Origin: Burkholderia sp052045245
GTDB taxonomy: Bacteria; Pseudomonadota; Gammaproteobacteria; Burkholderiales; Burkholderiaceae
Length of the DNA stretch: 64,000 nucleotides
Reading direction: 5' to 3'
Assembly: GCF_052045245.1 (NCBI RefSeq)
Contig: NZ_JBQEON010000016.1
Coordinates: 76,903 to 140,902 of the forward strand
The translations under genes and the position numbers were made by a program. Of this stretch, positions 8,814 through 17,634 are shown in pieces; positions within the stretch are counted from its first letter, which is position 1; each line of letters begins with the position of its first letter. The notes under the pieces are model-generated. The model was not told the DNA's origin and made no database searches. It worked only from the letters and a program-made list of their open reading frames with translations.

Positions 8814-9722
8814 ATGCAGGAACCCCATTCGCCCGGAACGCCGCCGGCCGCATGCACGCCGCGCCCGGACGAGGACGCCGCCGCCGAGGTGACCGATACG
8901 CGTGATGCCGCCGGCGCGCCCGGCACCGGCATGCTGCAGCGTGCGTTCGCGATCCTGCGCGCACTGGCCGGCATGCAGCAGGACGGCGTGCGCGTCACGC
9001 ACCTCGCGAAGGCCGTCGGCCTCACGCAGGGCACCGCGCATCGGATCCTGCAGTCGCTGATCGCCGAAGGGATGGTCGAGCAGGACGAACAGTCGAAGCT
9101 GTACCGGCTGAGCGTCGATTTCTTCGCGCTGGCCGCGCTGGCCGGCAACCCGAGCAGCATGCGCACGCTGTGCCGGCCCGCATTGCTGCGGCTGTGCGCG
9201 AGCCTCGGCGAGACCATCTTCCTGCTCGTGAAGAGCGGCTTCGACGCGGTGTGTCTCGACCTGTGCGAAGGCCCGTTCCCGATCCGCTCGTTTACCGGCG
9301 ACATCGGTGGGCGCATCGCGCTCGGCGTCGGGCAGGGCAGCCTCGCGATCCTCGCGTTCCTGCCGGAAGCCGAGCGCGAGGAAGTGATCCGCTTCAACGT
9401 GCCGCGCATTCGCGGCTACGGCGTGCTCGACGAGGTGTACCTGCGCACCGAGATCGAGCGCGTGCGGCAACTCGGCTACGCGGGCCGCAACAGCGGCGTG
9501 CTGGACGGGATGGCCGGCGTCGCGGTGCCGATCCTCGATCGCACCGGTTATCCGGTCGGCGCGCTGAGCGTCGGTACGCTTGCGTCGCGCCTCGGCGACG
9601 ACCGGATGCCGATGGTCGTCGAACTGCTCCGGCGCCAGGCCGACGCCATCGGCCCGCGCACGAATCCGTTCGACGCCGCGTTGCGGCGGCCGATGCACGG
9701 TCTATCCGGGAAAACCGCATAA
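8814..9722 (+). CDS. IclR-family transcriptional regulator
   Basis: This 302-residue regulator has a poorly conserved N-terminal 40 residues and an IclR winged helix-turn-helix (MLQRAFAILRALA...GLTQGTAHRILQSLIAEG, about residues 42-85). A C-terminal effector domain contains GYAGRNSGVLDGMAGVAVPI. I chose the ATG at 8814 because GAGGAGAG precedes it. It is divergent from the ABC-importer/oxidase operon, which it most likely controls in response to the imported compound or a product. It may also influence the porin locus downstream, which has palindromic sites of its own. Confidence 0.9.
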   Translation: MQEPHSPGTPPAACTPRPDEDAAAEVTDTRDAAGAPGTGMLQRAFAILRALAGMQQDGVRVTHLAKAVGLTQGTAHRILQSLIAEGMVEQDEQSKLYRLSVDFFALAALAGNPSSMRTLCRPALLRLCASLGETIFLLVKSGFDAVCLDLCEGPFPIRSFTGDIGGRIALGVGQGSLAILAFLPEAEREEVIRFNVPRIRGYGVLDEVYLRTEIERVRQLGYAGRNSGVLDGMAGVAVPILDRTGYPVGALSVGTLASRLGDDRMPMVVELLRRQADAIGPRTNPFDAALRRPMHGLSGKTA

Positions 9723-9875
9723 GCGCGTCGCGCGTCGCCGTTTCGTCAGCTTGCTTGCGCGAGCCATTCACGTCTGAACAAAATGCGCCGCGTCCGGCCG
9801 GCCTCCAGGCTTTCCGTCGGCTTTCGGACGTGCACATTCCCCATCCGTCTCCGCTTCATTCCTCCCCATTCGATT

Positions 9876-9896
9876 TTCAACTGTCGGCCAGTTGAA
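9876..9896. promoter_or_regulatory. Perfect palindrome upstream of the porin (site 1)
   Basis: TTCAACTG and CAGTTGAA form 8-bp arms around a 5-bp spacer, about 130 bp before the porin start. The size and perfection suggest a dimeric regulator site. The regulator is unknown; the IclR protein encoded just upstream is a candidate. Confidence 0.45.
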
Positions 9897-9920
9897 CATT
9901 TCATTTCTTGATGCGATTGC

Positions 9921-9939
9921 GGCTGGATACCATCCAGCC
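9921..9939. promoter_or_regulatory. Perfect palindrome upstream of the porin (site 2)
   Basis: GGCTGGAT and ATCCAGCC are 8-bp arms around 3 bp, centred about 95 bp before the porin start and 44 bp from site 1. The core TGGAT-n3-ATCCA is the form expected for an IclR- or GntR-type operator. The remaining bases of 9723-10024 show no gene. Confidence 0.45.
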
Positions 9940-10024
9940 ACTGTCTATACAACCTGATCGGTGCGTATGGGCAGGATCAAAAAACACAACATCGACAAGA
10001 CGGTTTGGAGCGGAGAAGACGAAG

Positions 10025-10807
10025 ATGGTGCGAAAGATGGGCAGGAACACGGGCGCCGCGTGCATGGGCGCGGCCATTGCGATGCTGTGCGCCGGCGCCG
10101 CGCACGCGCAGTCGTCGGTGACGCTGTACGGGATCGTCGATGCCGGCGTGACCTACACGAACAATGCGAAGGGCCATGCGCTGTGGCAGTTCACGGGCGG
10201 CAACGAATCGGGGCCGCGCTGGGGCTTGATCGGCACCGAGGATCTCGGCGGCGGCCTGAAGGCGAACTTCCGGCTCGAGAACGGCTTCAACGTCGCGAAC
10301 CGCGCGCTCGGGCAGGGCGGCCGGATGTTCGGCCGGTCGGCATGGGGCGGCCTGAGCGGCGCGAACTGGGGCGCGGTGACGCTCGGCCGCCAGTACAACT
10401 CGACGCAGGACATCCTCGGCTCGCTGCAGATGAGCAGCTTCCTCGCGCAGTACTCGACGCACCCGTTCGACAACGACGACATCAACAACACGTTCCGCAC
10501 CAACAACGCGGTCAAGTACGTGTCGCCGACGATCGCGGGCCTGCAGGCGAACCTCATGTACGGGTTCTCGAACGCGACCGGCTTCGCGAACGACAACAGC
10601 TGGAGCGCGGGCGTCACGTATGCGCATGGGCCGCTGAACGCGGGCGCCGCGTATGCACGCGTGAACCATCCGGCGGCCAGCACGAGCGGCGCGGTTGCTT
10701 CGGATAACTACTATCCGGCGTCGGCGTCGGCATCGGTGTTCATCGCGATCAGCGCGGGGCAGCGCAAGCTGAAGGCACGCGTGGCGGCACCGGTCGGCTC
10801 CGCGTGA
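10025..10807 (+). pseudogene. Truncated Gram-negative porin (OmpC-like)
   Basis: The frame encodes 260 residues with a signal peptide ending AHA-QSSVTLYGIVDAG, the hallmark start of Burkholderia trimeric porins. Normal porin sequence with strand and loop-3 features continues to about residue 225 (GAVASDNYYP). The remaining tail (SVFIAISAGQRKLKARVAAP...) does not look like a beta-barrel, and the usual C-terminal aromatic residue needed for outer-membrane assembly is missing. Family members are usually about 350-380 residues, so roughly a third is lost. A deletion joining the gene to unrelated sequence fits best. The start ATG at 10025 follows a purine-rich GGAG/GAGAAG stretch. Confidence 0.75.
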
Positions 10808-10910
10808 CAACCCATGCGGCGTGCCGCCGCCGAGCCGCCGGGCACCCGCCCGGCGGTTGTTCCGTTCGTCGGCGCCCGCATCATTTCGAATCAACACAGG
10901 ACACCAGGCG

Positions 10911-12383
10911 ATGACTATCGAGAACCAGGCCGACGATCGGCGCGAAGCAATCGACACCCTGATCGCGAACGGCTGCGTGATCACGATGGACCCGCAGCGG
11001 CGCGTGATCGAGGACGGCGCGGTGGCCGTGAAGGGCGATCGCATCGTCGCCGTCGGCGAGTCCGCCGAGTTGCAGGCGCGCTACCGCGCCGCGCGCACGA
11101 TCGATGCACGCCGCAAGGCCGTGCTGCCGGGGCTGATCGATTCGCATGCGCACGCGGGCCACGCGATGCTGCGCACGATCGGCGGCGCGGACGGCGATGC
11201 GTGGTCGGCCGCGGCCGAGACGATCTACACGCGCGCATCGGACGAAGCGTTCTGGGAAACCGAATCGCACCTCGCCGCGCTCGAACGGCTGAAGGCCGGC
11301 GTGACGACCGGCGTGTCGCTGCTCGGCGGCGGAAACTCGATCATGCGCGTCGACGATCCCGTCTACGCGCGGCGCCATTGCGATGCCGTGGTGCGCACCG
11401 GCACGCGTTCGATCGTCGCGGTCGGCCCGTCGCGTCCGCCCGCGCCGCGCGCCTACACCCGCCACACGCCGGCCGGCAGCGTCACGCGCGACATCGATTT
11501 CGACACGATGTACGACGTGTGCGAACGCATCGTCGACGAATGCCACGGCGACGCCGACGGTCGAATCCGGATCGCGATCACGCTGCCGGTGTACGGGCCC
11601 GCGCATGACCCGGAACTTGCGCGGTACGAGCAGGATTTCCGCGACCAGGCCGCCCGTTACGGCGCGCTTGCGCGCGGGCGCGGCCTCACGTTCACGCAGG
11701 ATGGCCACCGTGCGGGCACGCTCGCGTTCGCGCATCGCGAGCTCGGGCTGCTCGGTCCGACGTCGTTCATGTCGCACAGCATCGACCTGACCGACGACGA
11801 TATCGCCGCCTGTGTCGACACCGGCACCGCGATCATCCACAACCCGAGCGCGATCATGTCGATCATCGGCCGCTGCCCGGTGCCCGAACTGATCGACGCG
11901 GGCGTGACGGTTGCGATCGCATCGGACGGCGCGGCGCCCGATCGCGGCTACGACATGTTCCGTCACATGTGGCAGTGCATGCACTATCATCGCCGCCACT
12001 TCCGCGACCCGGACGTGCTGCCGCACGGCAAGGTGCTGGAGATGGTGACGATCGACGCGGCGAAGGCGCTGTCGCTCGATCGCGAGATCGGTTCGCTCGA
12101 AGCCGGCAAGCTCGCCGACCTCATCCTCGTCGACCTGTTCCGCCCGCACATGATGCCGATGAACATGCCGGTGTATCGCGTGACGTGTTTCGCGAACGCG
12201 GCCGACGTGTGCATGACGATGGTCGGCGGGCGGGTGCTGATGGAGGACCGTCGCGTGCTGTCGGTCGACGAGAACGAGACGCTCGAGCGTGTGATGGAAG
12301 TTGCGCGGACGATGATCGAGCGCAGCGGCTTGCGTCACCTGCTCGACGAGCCGAAGACGTTATGGGGGCGGAGTCACTATTGA
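10911..12383 (+). CDS. Amidohydrolase family protein (TRZ/ATZ-like metal-dependent hydrolase)
   Basis: This 490-residue cytosolic enzyme belongs to the cyclic-amidohydrolase/deaminase superfamily. It has the metal-binding LPGLIDSHAHAGH (about residues 75-87), a later Ser-His pair in SFMSHS and the Asp in ASDGAAPDR, then the closing SLEAGKLADLILVD segment that forms the small beta domain. Relatives are deaminases or chlorohydrolases of aromatic or purine-like rings; the substrate here is unknown. The ATG at 10911 was chosen because the sequence becomes family-like within a few residues of it. It follows the porin remnant on the same strand. Confidence 0.82.
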   Translation: MTIENQADDRREAIDTLIANGCVITMDPQRRVIEDGAVAVKGDRIVAVGESAELQARYRAARTIDARRKAVLPGLIDSHAHAGHAMLRTIGGADGDAWSAAAETIYTRASDEAFWETESHLAALERLKAGVTTGVSLLGGGNSIMRVDDPVYARRHCDAVVRTGTRSIVAVGPSRPPAPRAYTRHTPAGSVTRDIDFDTMYDVCERIVDECHGDADGRIRIAITLPVYGPAHDPELARYEQDFRDQAARYGALARGRGLTFTQDGHRAGTLAFAHRELGLLGPTSFMSHSIDLTDDDIAACVDTGTAIIHNPSAIMSIIGRCPVPELIDAGVTVAIASDGAAPDRGYDMFRHMWQCMHYHRRHFRDPDVLPHGKVLEMVTIDAAKALSLDREIGSLEAGKLADLILVDLFRPHMMPMNMPVYRVTCFANAADVCMTMVGGRVLMEDRRVLSVDENETLERVMEVARTMIERSGLRHLLDEPKTLWGRSHY

Positions 12384-12626
12384 GCGACGGGACGGGCTTG
12401 GACGCTCGATCACGCGTTGGCAAGGCTGGCGCGGCGGGGCTAGCTTTTTTGCGTCAGATTGCAGAAGATGTCGACGCAGGCGGTTTCGTGGCAGCGCACG
12501 GCGCTCACGCGCAGGCCCGGATTATGCGCCTCTCCGGATTCGATGGACCCGGACGTGCCGGCTTGCAATGCAGCCCCGCTTGCCGCGTGCGGGACATATC
12601 CGATCCGACCCGCCAGGAGCGACATC

Positions 12627-12791
12627 ATGCTTGCTTCACTCTTTATCGTGGCCCTCTTCGCATTGATTCTGGCCTTGGCCCGCGGCGTGACCCGCAAGGC
12701 CGACGCGAAACTCCGCGCGCGGTTCGATGCGGAAGGCTTGCGCGGTGCCGTGTCGCGCCAGTTGATGCGCGACGCGGGATACGGCGTCTGA
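12627..12791 (+). CDS. Small single-span membrane protein, unknown function
   Basis: The frame encodes 54 residues beginning with a hydrophobic segment (LASLFIVALFALILALA), followed by a charged helix with RKADAKLRARFDAEGLR. An AGGAG lies about 7 bases before the ATG, which supports real translation. It lies between the amidohydrolase and the chemotaxis receptor. I do not recognise the family; the layout suggests an inner-membrane anchor with a short cytoplasmic tail. Confidence 0.6.
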   Translation: MLASLFIVALFALILALARGVTRKADAKLRARFDAEGLRGAVSRQLMRDAGYGV

Positions 12792-12827
12792 CGTCCCGCG
12801 TCCCGCCATACGACGGGCCGGACGCAC

Positions 12828-14390
12828 TCACGCCAGCGCCGCTTCACCCAGACGGAATTGCGCGACGGCATCGCTCAATCGCGTGCTCTGATCCTCGAGC
12901 GACAGCGCCGCCGCGGCCGCTTCCTCGACCAGCGCCGCGTTGCGCTGCATCGTCTGCTCCATCTGGATGACGGCGGTATTCACCTGCTCGATGCCGGACG
13001 ACTGCTCGTCGAAGGCGATGCTGGTCTCGCTCATGATCGCGTTCACGCGCTCGACCGCGGCGACGAGTTCGGTCATCGCGGAGCCGGCGAGTGCGACGAG
13101 GCCGCTGCCGTCTTCGACGCGCTGCGTCGAGTTGCCGATCAGCTCGCGGATTTCCTTCGCTGCCGATGCGCAGCGCTGCGCGAGCCCGCGCACCTCGGTC
13201 GCGACCACCGCGAAGCCGCGCCCCTGTTCGCCGGCGCGCGCCGCTTCGACCGCGGCGTTCAACGCGAGGATGTTGGTCTGGAACGCGATGCTCTCGATCA
13301 CGCCGACGATGCCCGAGATCCGCGCGGAGCTGTGCGAGATCGCCGACATCGTTTCGATCACGCGCTGCATCGCGTCGCCGCCTTTGGTGGCGATGCCGGC
13401 CGCGCCCTGCGCGTAAGTGCGGGCATCGCGCGCGTTGTCCGCGTTCTGGCGCACGGTTGCGGTCAATTGCTCGACGCTCGCCGCGGCCTGTTGCAGCGAC
13501 ACGGCCTGCTGCTCGGTGCGCGCGGAAAGATCGACGTTGCCGCTCGCGATCGTGCGGACATCGCCGACGATCGTCTCCGTGCTCGTGCGGACCTGTGTCA
13601 CGGTTTCGACGAGGCCGTCCTGCATGCGCTTCAGCGCGTTCAGCAGATACGCCATTTCGTTTTCACCGGGGATCACGACCGTGCCGGTCAGGTCGCCTTT
13701 CGAGATCCTGTCGAAGTGCGCAACCGCGAGATGAATCGGCGCGATGATGGCCTTCGCGAGCACGCGCTGCGCGACGAAGCCGACGATCAGCGCGAACAGT
13801 GCGACGGCCAGCATGGCCCACACGATCCGGTGGAAGCGCTCGCCGGCCGCATCGTAGCGTGCCTTCTGGCGGCCGACCTGGAACGCTTCGAGCGCGTCGA
13901 TCGCGTCCTGGTAGGCGGTGAACAGCGCCGGCGGCGCGTTGCGGTGCGTGTCGAGGAAGTCGAACGCGTTGTCGTGGTCGAGCTGCGACATCGCCTTCAG
14001 GAAGACCTGGTCGAGCAGCGCGCGCCGGCGTTGCCGCAGCGTATCGAACAACGCTTGTTCATCCGCGTTGCGCGCGTGCAGGCGCGTGTAGGTGTCCAGT
14101 TCGTCGTCGCTCTGCTTGAGGAGCGTGTGGAGCTGTGCGATTTCCGCCTTCGCGGGCTGGCCGGCGCTGATGATCTGCGCGACGTCGCTCACGCGTTCGC
14201 GCAGCACGAGCATGCGCTCCGAGCTGGTCTTCAGGTGCAGCAGCGACGCGGTGTCGTCGCGGTACATCGCTTCGAGCGAGCCGTTGCCCGCGTAGAGCGC
14301 GGCAATGCACGCGCCGACGACCAGCACGAGCAGCACCGTATAGCCGGCGATGGTCGCGACGAGTCCGCCGCGGATGGTGAGTTTTCGCAT
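12828..14390 (-). CDS. Methyl-accepting chemotaxis protein
   Basis: This 520-residue receptor has a first membrane segment at about residues 8-30, a periplasmic four-helix-bundle-type sensor domain of about 150 residues, a second membrane segment near 190-212, a HAMP domain to about 265, and a long cytoplasmic signalling coiled coil. The hairpin tip ESIAFQTNILALNAAVEAARAG...GRGFAVVA is well preserved and would bind CheA and CheW. There is no C-terminal NWETF-type pentapeptide for CheR. AAGGGAA precedes the ATG. No chemotaxis genes flank it, so it is an orphan receptor of unknown ligand. Confidence 0.93.
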   Translation of the reverse strand: MRKLTIRGGLVATIAGYTVLLVLVVGACIAALYAGNGSLEAMYRDDTASLLHLKTSSERMLVLRERVSDVAQIISAGQPAKAEIAQLHTLLKQSDDELDTYTRLHARNADEQALFDTLRQRRRALLDQVFLKAMSQLDHDNAFDFLDTHRNAPPALFTAYQDAIDALEAFQVGRQKARYDAAGERFHRIVWAMLAVALFALIVGFVAQRVLAKAIIAPIHLAVAHFDRISKGDLTGTVVIPGENEMAYLLNALKRMQDGLVETVTQVRTSTETIVGDVRTIASGNVDLSARTEQQAVSLQQAAASVEQLTATVRQNADNARDARTYAQGAAGIATKGGDAMQRVIETMSAISHSSARISGIVGVIESIAFQTNILALNAAVEAARAGEQGRGFAVVATEVRGLAQRCASAAKEIRELIGNSTQRVEDGSGLVALAGSAMTELVAAVERVNAIMSETSIAFDEQSSGIEQVNTAVIQMEQTMQRNAALVEEAAAAALSLEDQSTRLSDAVAQFRLGEAALA

Positions 14391-14692
14391 GACGTTCCCT
14401 TGCCGGCGGCCCGACGGGCGGCCGACGGCGGATGTGGATTGCGGAGCACGAACGACGACGGGCGCCGCGTTGCAATGCGGGGCGCCGGGATTGCGAACGG
14501 GTTAACGGCGGGTGCGGCGGCGGGGTTTTATCTGTATGCGACGCGCATTTGAATGGCCGCGACAGGCGGGCGCAACGCGCCGTGTCCGCCGGCCGGCGCG
14601 GTCGAACGGGCGAAACGGCGATGCTGCCGATGCCGATGGTTGGCCGTCGGCGGACATGCTAGGATTTCCGTCAAACAACTTCGGAGACTGCC
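14391..14692. other. Divergent intergenic space
   Basis: About 300 bp between the chemotaxis receptor and the zinc-ribbon gene contains both promoters by position. I see no coding sequence, strong palindrome or terminator in it. Confidence 0.5.
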
Positions 14693-15076
14693 ATGCCGTT
14701 CATCTGCGAAAACGTTGAATGCCGTGCGGTGCTGGCTCGAGGGCAGGTCAGGTCCCGCCAGGAGAACGCGGGCTGGTGCTTCTACTGCCCGGACTGCAAC
14801 ACCCGGAACGAGTTGATGAATATCGGCGCGGCCGACGGCGTGGTCGAGCTGGTTCAGCCGGAACGATCCGGTCCACCGCACAAGGTCGTCGCGACGGCCC
14901 GGCCACTGGAGGACGGCAGATATGCGGCGCAGTTGCGCGTGCAGCGCGCGCTCGCGGTGAAAGGAACGTACGCGGCCGAGGAGCACTGGGACGAGCTGGG
15001 CGTTTTCCCCGACGCGCAAGAAGCCGTCGCGCATGCGAGATCGTTCGCGACGGACTTCCTGCAGCGCGCGGCGTAG
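14693..15076 (+). CDS. Small zinc-ribbon protein, unknown function
   Basis: This 127-residue protein starts with a four-cysteine ribbon: Cys5 and Cys10 (CENVEC) and a CFYCPDC cluster near residues 29-35, spaced as in zinc-ribbon or rubredoxin-like knuckles. The remaining 90 residues look like an alpha/beta domain without a recognised motif. GGAG lies shortly before the ATG. I cannot assign a function; the ribbon could bind nucleic acid or protein. Confidence 0.7.
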   Translation: MPFICENVECRAVLARGQVRSRQENAGWCFYCPDCNTRNELMNIGAADGVVELVQPERSGPPHKVVATARPLEDGRYAAQLRVQRALAVKGTYAAEEHWDELGVFPDAQEAVAHARSFATDFLQRAA

Positions 15077-15207
15077 TCGCCGATACGACCGATTCGCACG
15101 GCCGCGCCGCGGGTGATGCCACTGCGCTTGCCCGGCAGCCGGCGCGCGGGTGGATTCGGCCGGGGTGCGAATGAATCAGCGCCCCTGTGGCGCCGCGCTT
15201 GAGCGCG

Positions 15208-15240
15208 NNNNNNNNNNNNNNNNNNNNNNNNNNNNNNNNN
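15208..15240. other. Assembly gap (33 N)
   Basis: Thirty-three undetermined bases lie between the zinc-ribbon gene and the binding-protein gene. The true length and content are unknown, so adjacency across this point is not proven. Confidence 0.95.
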
Positions 15241-15283
15241 GCATGCGTGCGCGACGCCCCTTTGCGTTGACTGCCCGCGTCCG

Positions 15284-16054
15284 TCAGTTATAGATATCGA
15301 ACGAGAAGTACTTCTTCGCGATTCGCTGATACGTGCCGTCCTGAATCAGGCTCGCGAGTGCCTGGTTGATCTGCATGCGCAGCGCGTCGTCGTCCTTGCG
15401 CACGCCGATCGCGGAGCCGACGCCAAGCGTCTTCGGATCATGCAGCGGCGGCCCCGCGAATTCGAAGTTCGCGCCCTTCGCGGTCTTCAGGAAGCCGAGA
15501 TCGGCCTGCACCGACGACTGCAGCGACGCGTCGAGGCGACCGGAAATCAGATCCTGATAGACGAGATCCTGCGTCTGGTACGTGCGCACGATCACGCCTT
15601 TCGGTTCCCAGTAGGTGCGCGCATAGGTCTCCTGCGTCGACCCCTGCTCGACGCCCACGCTCTTGCCGGCCAGCGACTCGGCGCTCGGCTGCAGGTGCGC
15701 GCCGCGCCGCGCGACGAGGCGCGGCGGCACGTTGTTGATCTTGTCGGTGAACGCGATCTGCGCGAGGCGCTTCTCGGTCACGCTCATCGACGACAGCACG
15801 CCATCGAACTTGCGCGCCTTCAGCGCCGGGATCATCCCGTCGAACGCGTTCTCGACCCACACGCATCGCACCTTCATGCGTTCGCAGATCGCGTTGCCGA
15901 GATCGATGTCGAAGCCGACGAGCTTGCCGTCCGGCGCAAGCGATTCAAACGGCGCGTAGCTGGGATCGACGCCGAGGCGCAGGACGGCCGGGTCTTTCGC
16001 GGCGGCGGCGCCGGCCGTCAGTGCGAGCGCGACGGCAATGACGCGTTTTTTCAT
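15284..16054 (-). CDS. Amino-acid ABC transporter periplasmic binding protein (Lys/Arg/Orn type)
   Basis: This 256-residue secreted protein has a signal peptide of about 22 residues ending AAAA-K. The mature domain has the family sequences LRLGVDPSYAPFES and GFDIDLGNAICERM, as in ArgT, HisJ and related basic-amino-acid binding proteins. The ATG at 16054 has GGAG upstream. No permease or ATPase genes lie beside it here, although the assembly gap is on its downstream side, so partners could be missing or elsewhere. Confidence 0.85.
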   Translation of the reverse strand: MKKRVIAVALALTAGAAAAKDPAVLRLGVDPSYAPFESLAPDGKLVGFDIDLGNAICERMKVRCVWVENAFDGMIPALKARKFDGVLSSMSVTEKRLAQIAFTDKINNVPPRLVARRGAHLQPSAESLAGKSVGVEQGSTQETYARTYWEPKGVIVRTYQTQDLVYQDLISGRLDASLQSSVQADLGFLKTAKGANFEFAGPPLHDPKTLGVGSAIGVRKDDDALRMQINQALASLIQDGTYQRIAKKYFSFDIYN

Positions 16055-16205
16055 GGTTGTCTCCAATACCGATTGATGTTGTTTGACGTGAAGCGAACGT
16101 GCGGCCGGTGGGCGAGACGGCCCGCGCCCGGCCATGCGCGGGTGGCTGGACGAGCGCCGGAAGATGCCGGCGGCCGTCCGGATCAGGGAATCCGGTGGTG
16201 GGGTG

Positions 16206-17435
16206 TCAGTGCGCGGTGCCGATGACGCGCGCCATGCTGCGGCGGTAGCCGGCGGGCGCGAACGTCGCGTTCAGCGCGGCCATCGACGCGATCACGCCGA
16301 CATGCAGCCACCACGCGATCGAGAAACTGCCGCCCGCATCGCGCAGCCAGCCGATCAGCCACGGGCTCGACGCGACGGTCAGGAAGCCGATGCCCTGCAC
16401 GAACGCGGCGAGCGCACCCGCGAGCCGCGCGTCGGGCAGATGGTCGAGCGTGACGATCAGGCTCAACGAGAAGAAGCCGCCGAGCCCGGAGCCGACGCTC
16501 GCGACCCACAGCCACGGCGCGAGCGCGGGCATCGTCGCGAAGCCGACGAAGCCGGCCGTCTGCAACGCGAGCGCGAGCCACAGCACCGGGCGGCGATCGT
16601 GCGAACGTTTCGCGAGCAGCGGCATCGCGAGCGCGCCGGTTGCCTGGAACAGCGCCATCCACGCGAGCAGGTTGCCGCTCGCCTGCGGGCTCATGCCGAC
16701 GCTGCGATAGAACGCGGGCAGCCACGCGACGAGGCTCGCGTAGCCGCTGTTGCTGAGGCCGAAGAACAGCGCGAGCTGCCACGCACGCGCAATCCGCAGG
16801 AACGCGCTGACGGGGGCCGATGCCGCCGCGGGATGCACTGCCTCGCGCGGCGCCTTCGTGCGCCACAGCGCGAGCGTGACGAGCGCGGGCACGGCCCATA
16901 CCGACAGCGACAGATGCCAGCCGCCGTGCGCGGCGAGCCACGGGCTCGCGACCGCGCCGAACGCGCCACCGCCGACCAGCGCGGCCGAGTAGAGGCCCAT
17001 CGCGAGCGGCAGCCGATCCACGAACCAGCGTTTCGCGAGGCCCGGCGCGAGCGACTGGACCACCGCGACACCCGCGCCCGCGACGATCGCCGTGACGACC
17101 AGCCCGGTGCCGCTGCCGGCCCACAGTCGCGCGATGCAGCCCGCGGCGATCAGCATCAGCGCGGCGGTCAGCGCGCGGTGTTCGCCGATGCGCCGCGCGA
17201 GCCCGACGCCGACGCCGGCGACGACCCCCATCAGCACGAACGGCAGCGTGGTCAGCAGCGCGGCCGCGCGAAAGCCGAGGCCCGTGTCGGCCCGCACGAG
17301 GTCGAGCACGGGGCCGAACGCGGTCAGGAACGGACGCAGGTTGAGGCCGGCCAGCACCAGCAGCGCGAGCGCGCCATAGGACACGGAAGCCGCGTGCGGG
17401 CGGGGAACGGCTTGCGCGGTGCCGGGTTCGGTCAT
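16206..17435 (-). CDS. CynX/NimT-family MFS transporter
   Basis: This 409-residue carrier has about 12 membrane segments and the opening ALALLVLAGLNLRPFLTAFGPV typical of the CynX/NimT family (cyanate or 2-nitroimidazole transport proteins). The ATG at 17435 has GGAG 7 bases upstream. It is downstream of the HTH regulator on the same strand with about 200 bp between them, so co-regulation is possible but not shown. The substrate is unknown. Confidence 0.85.
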   Translation of the reverse strand: MTEPGTAQAVPRPHAASVSYGALALLVLAGLNLRPFLTAFGPVLDLVRADTGLGFRAAALLTTLPFVLMGVVAGVGVGLARRIGEHRALTAALMLIAAGCIARLWAGSGTGLVVTAIVAGAGVAVVQSLAPGLAKRWFVDRLPLAMGLYSAALVGGGAFGAVASPWLAAHGGWHLSLSVWAVPALVTLALWRTKAPREAVHPAAASAPVSAFLRIARAWQLALFFGLSNSGYASLVAWLPAFYRSVGMSPQASGNLLAWMALFQATGALAMPLLAKRSHDRRPVLWLALALQTAGFVGFATMPALAPWLWVASVGSGLGGFFSLSLIVTLDHLPDARLAGALAAFVQGIGFLTVASSPWLIGWLRDAGGSFSIAWWLHVGVIASMAALNATFAPAGYRRSMARVIGTAH

Positions 17436-17634
17436 CGGAATGCTCCAGGGAAGGGCCGGTGGGGCCCGGTGATGCGATGCCGAAAGGGTAAAGGCGCGCC
17501 AGTCCAGGTGAAAATTAAATATTCGACTGGGTATCAGTGCGGAATGCGATGGCGCGGCGCCGCGTGGCGGGGCCGGATCGGGGAGGCGTCCGGAGCGGGC
17601 GGCGCAACGCGTGCGGGCGGGATTCGACGCGCGG

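Noticed and set aside
10821..10910. Earlier start for the amidohydrolase
   Set aside because: The added 30 residues are arginine- and proline-rich and unlike the family; the ATG at 10911 fits better.
12420..12450. GC-rich run followed by six T after the amidohydrolase as terminator
   Set aside because: The bases before the T run do not form a stable stem on inspection.
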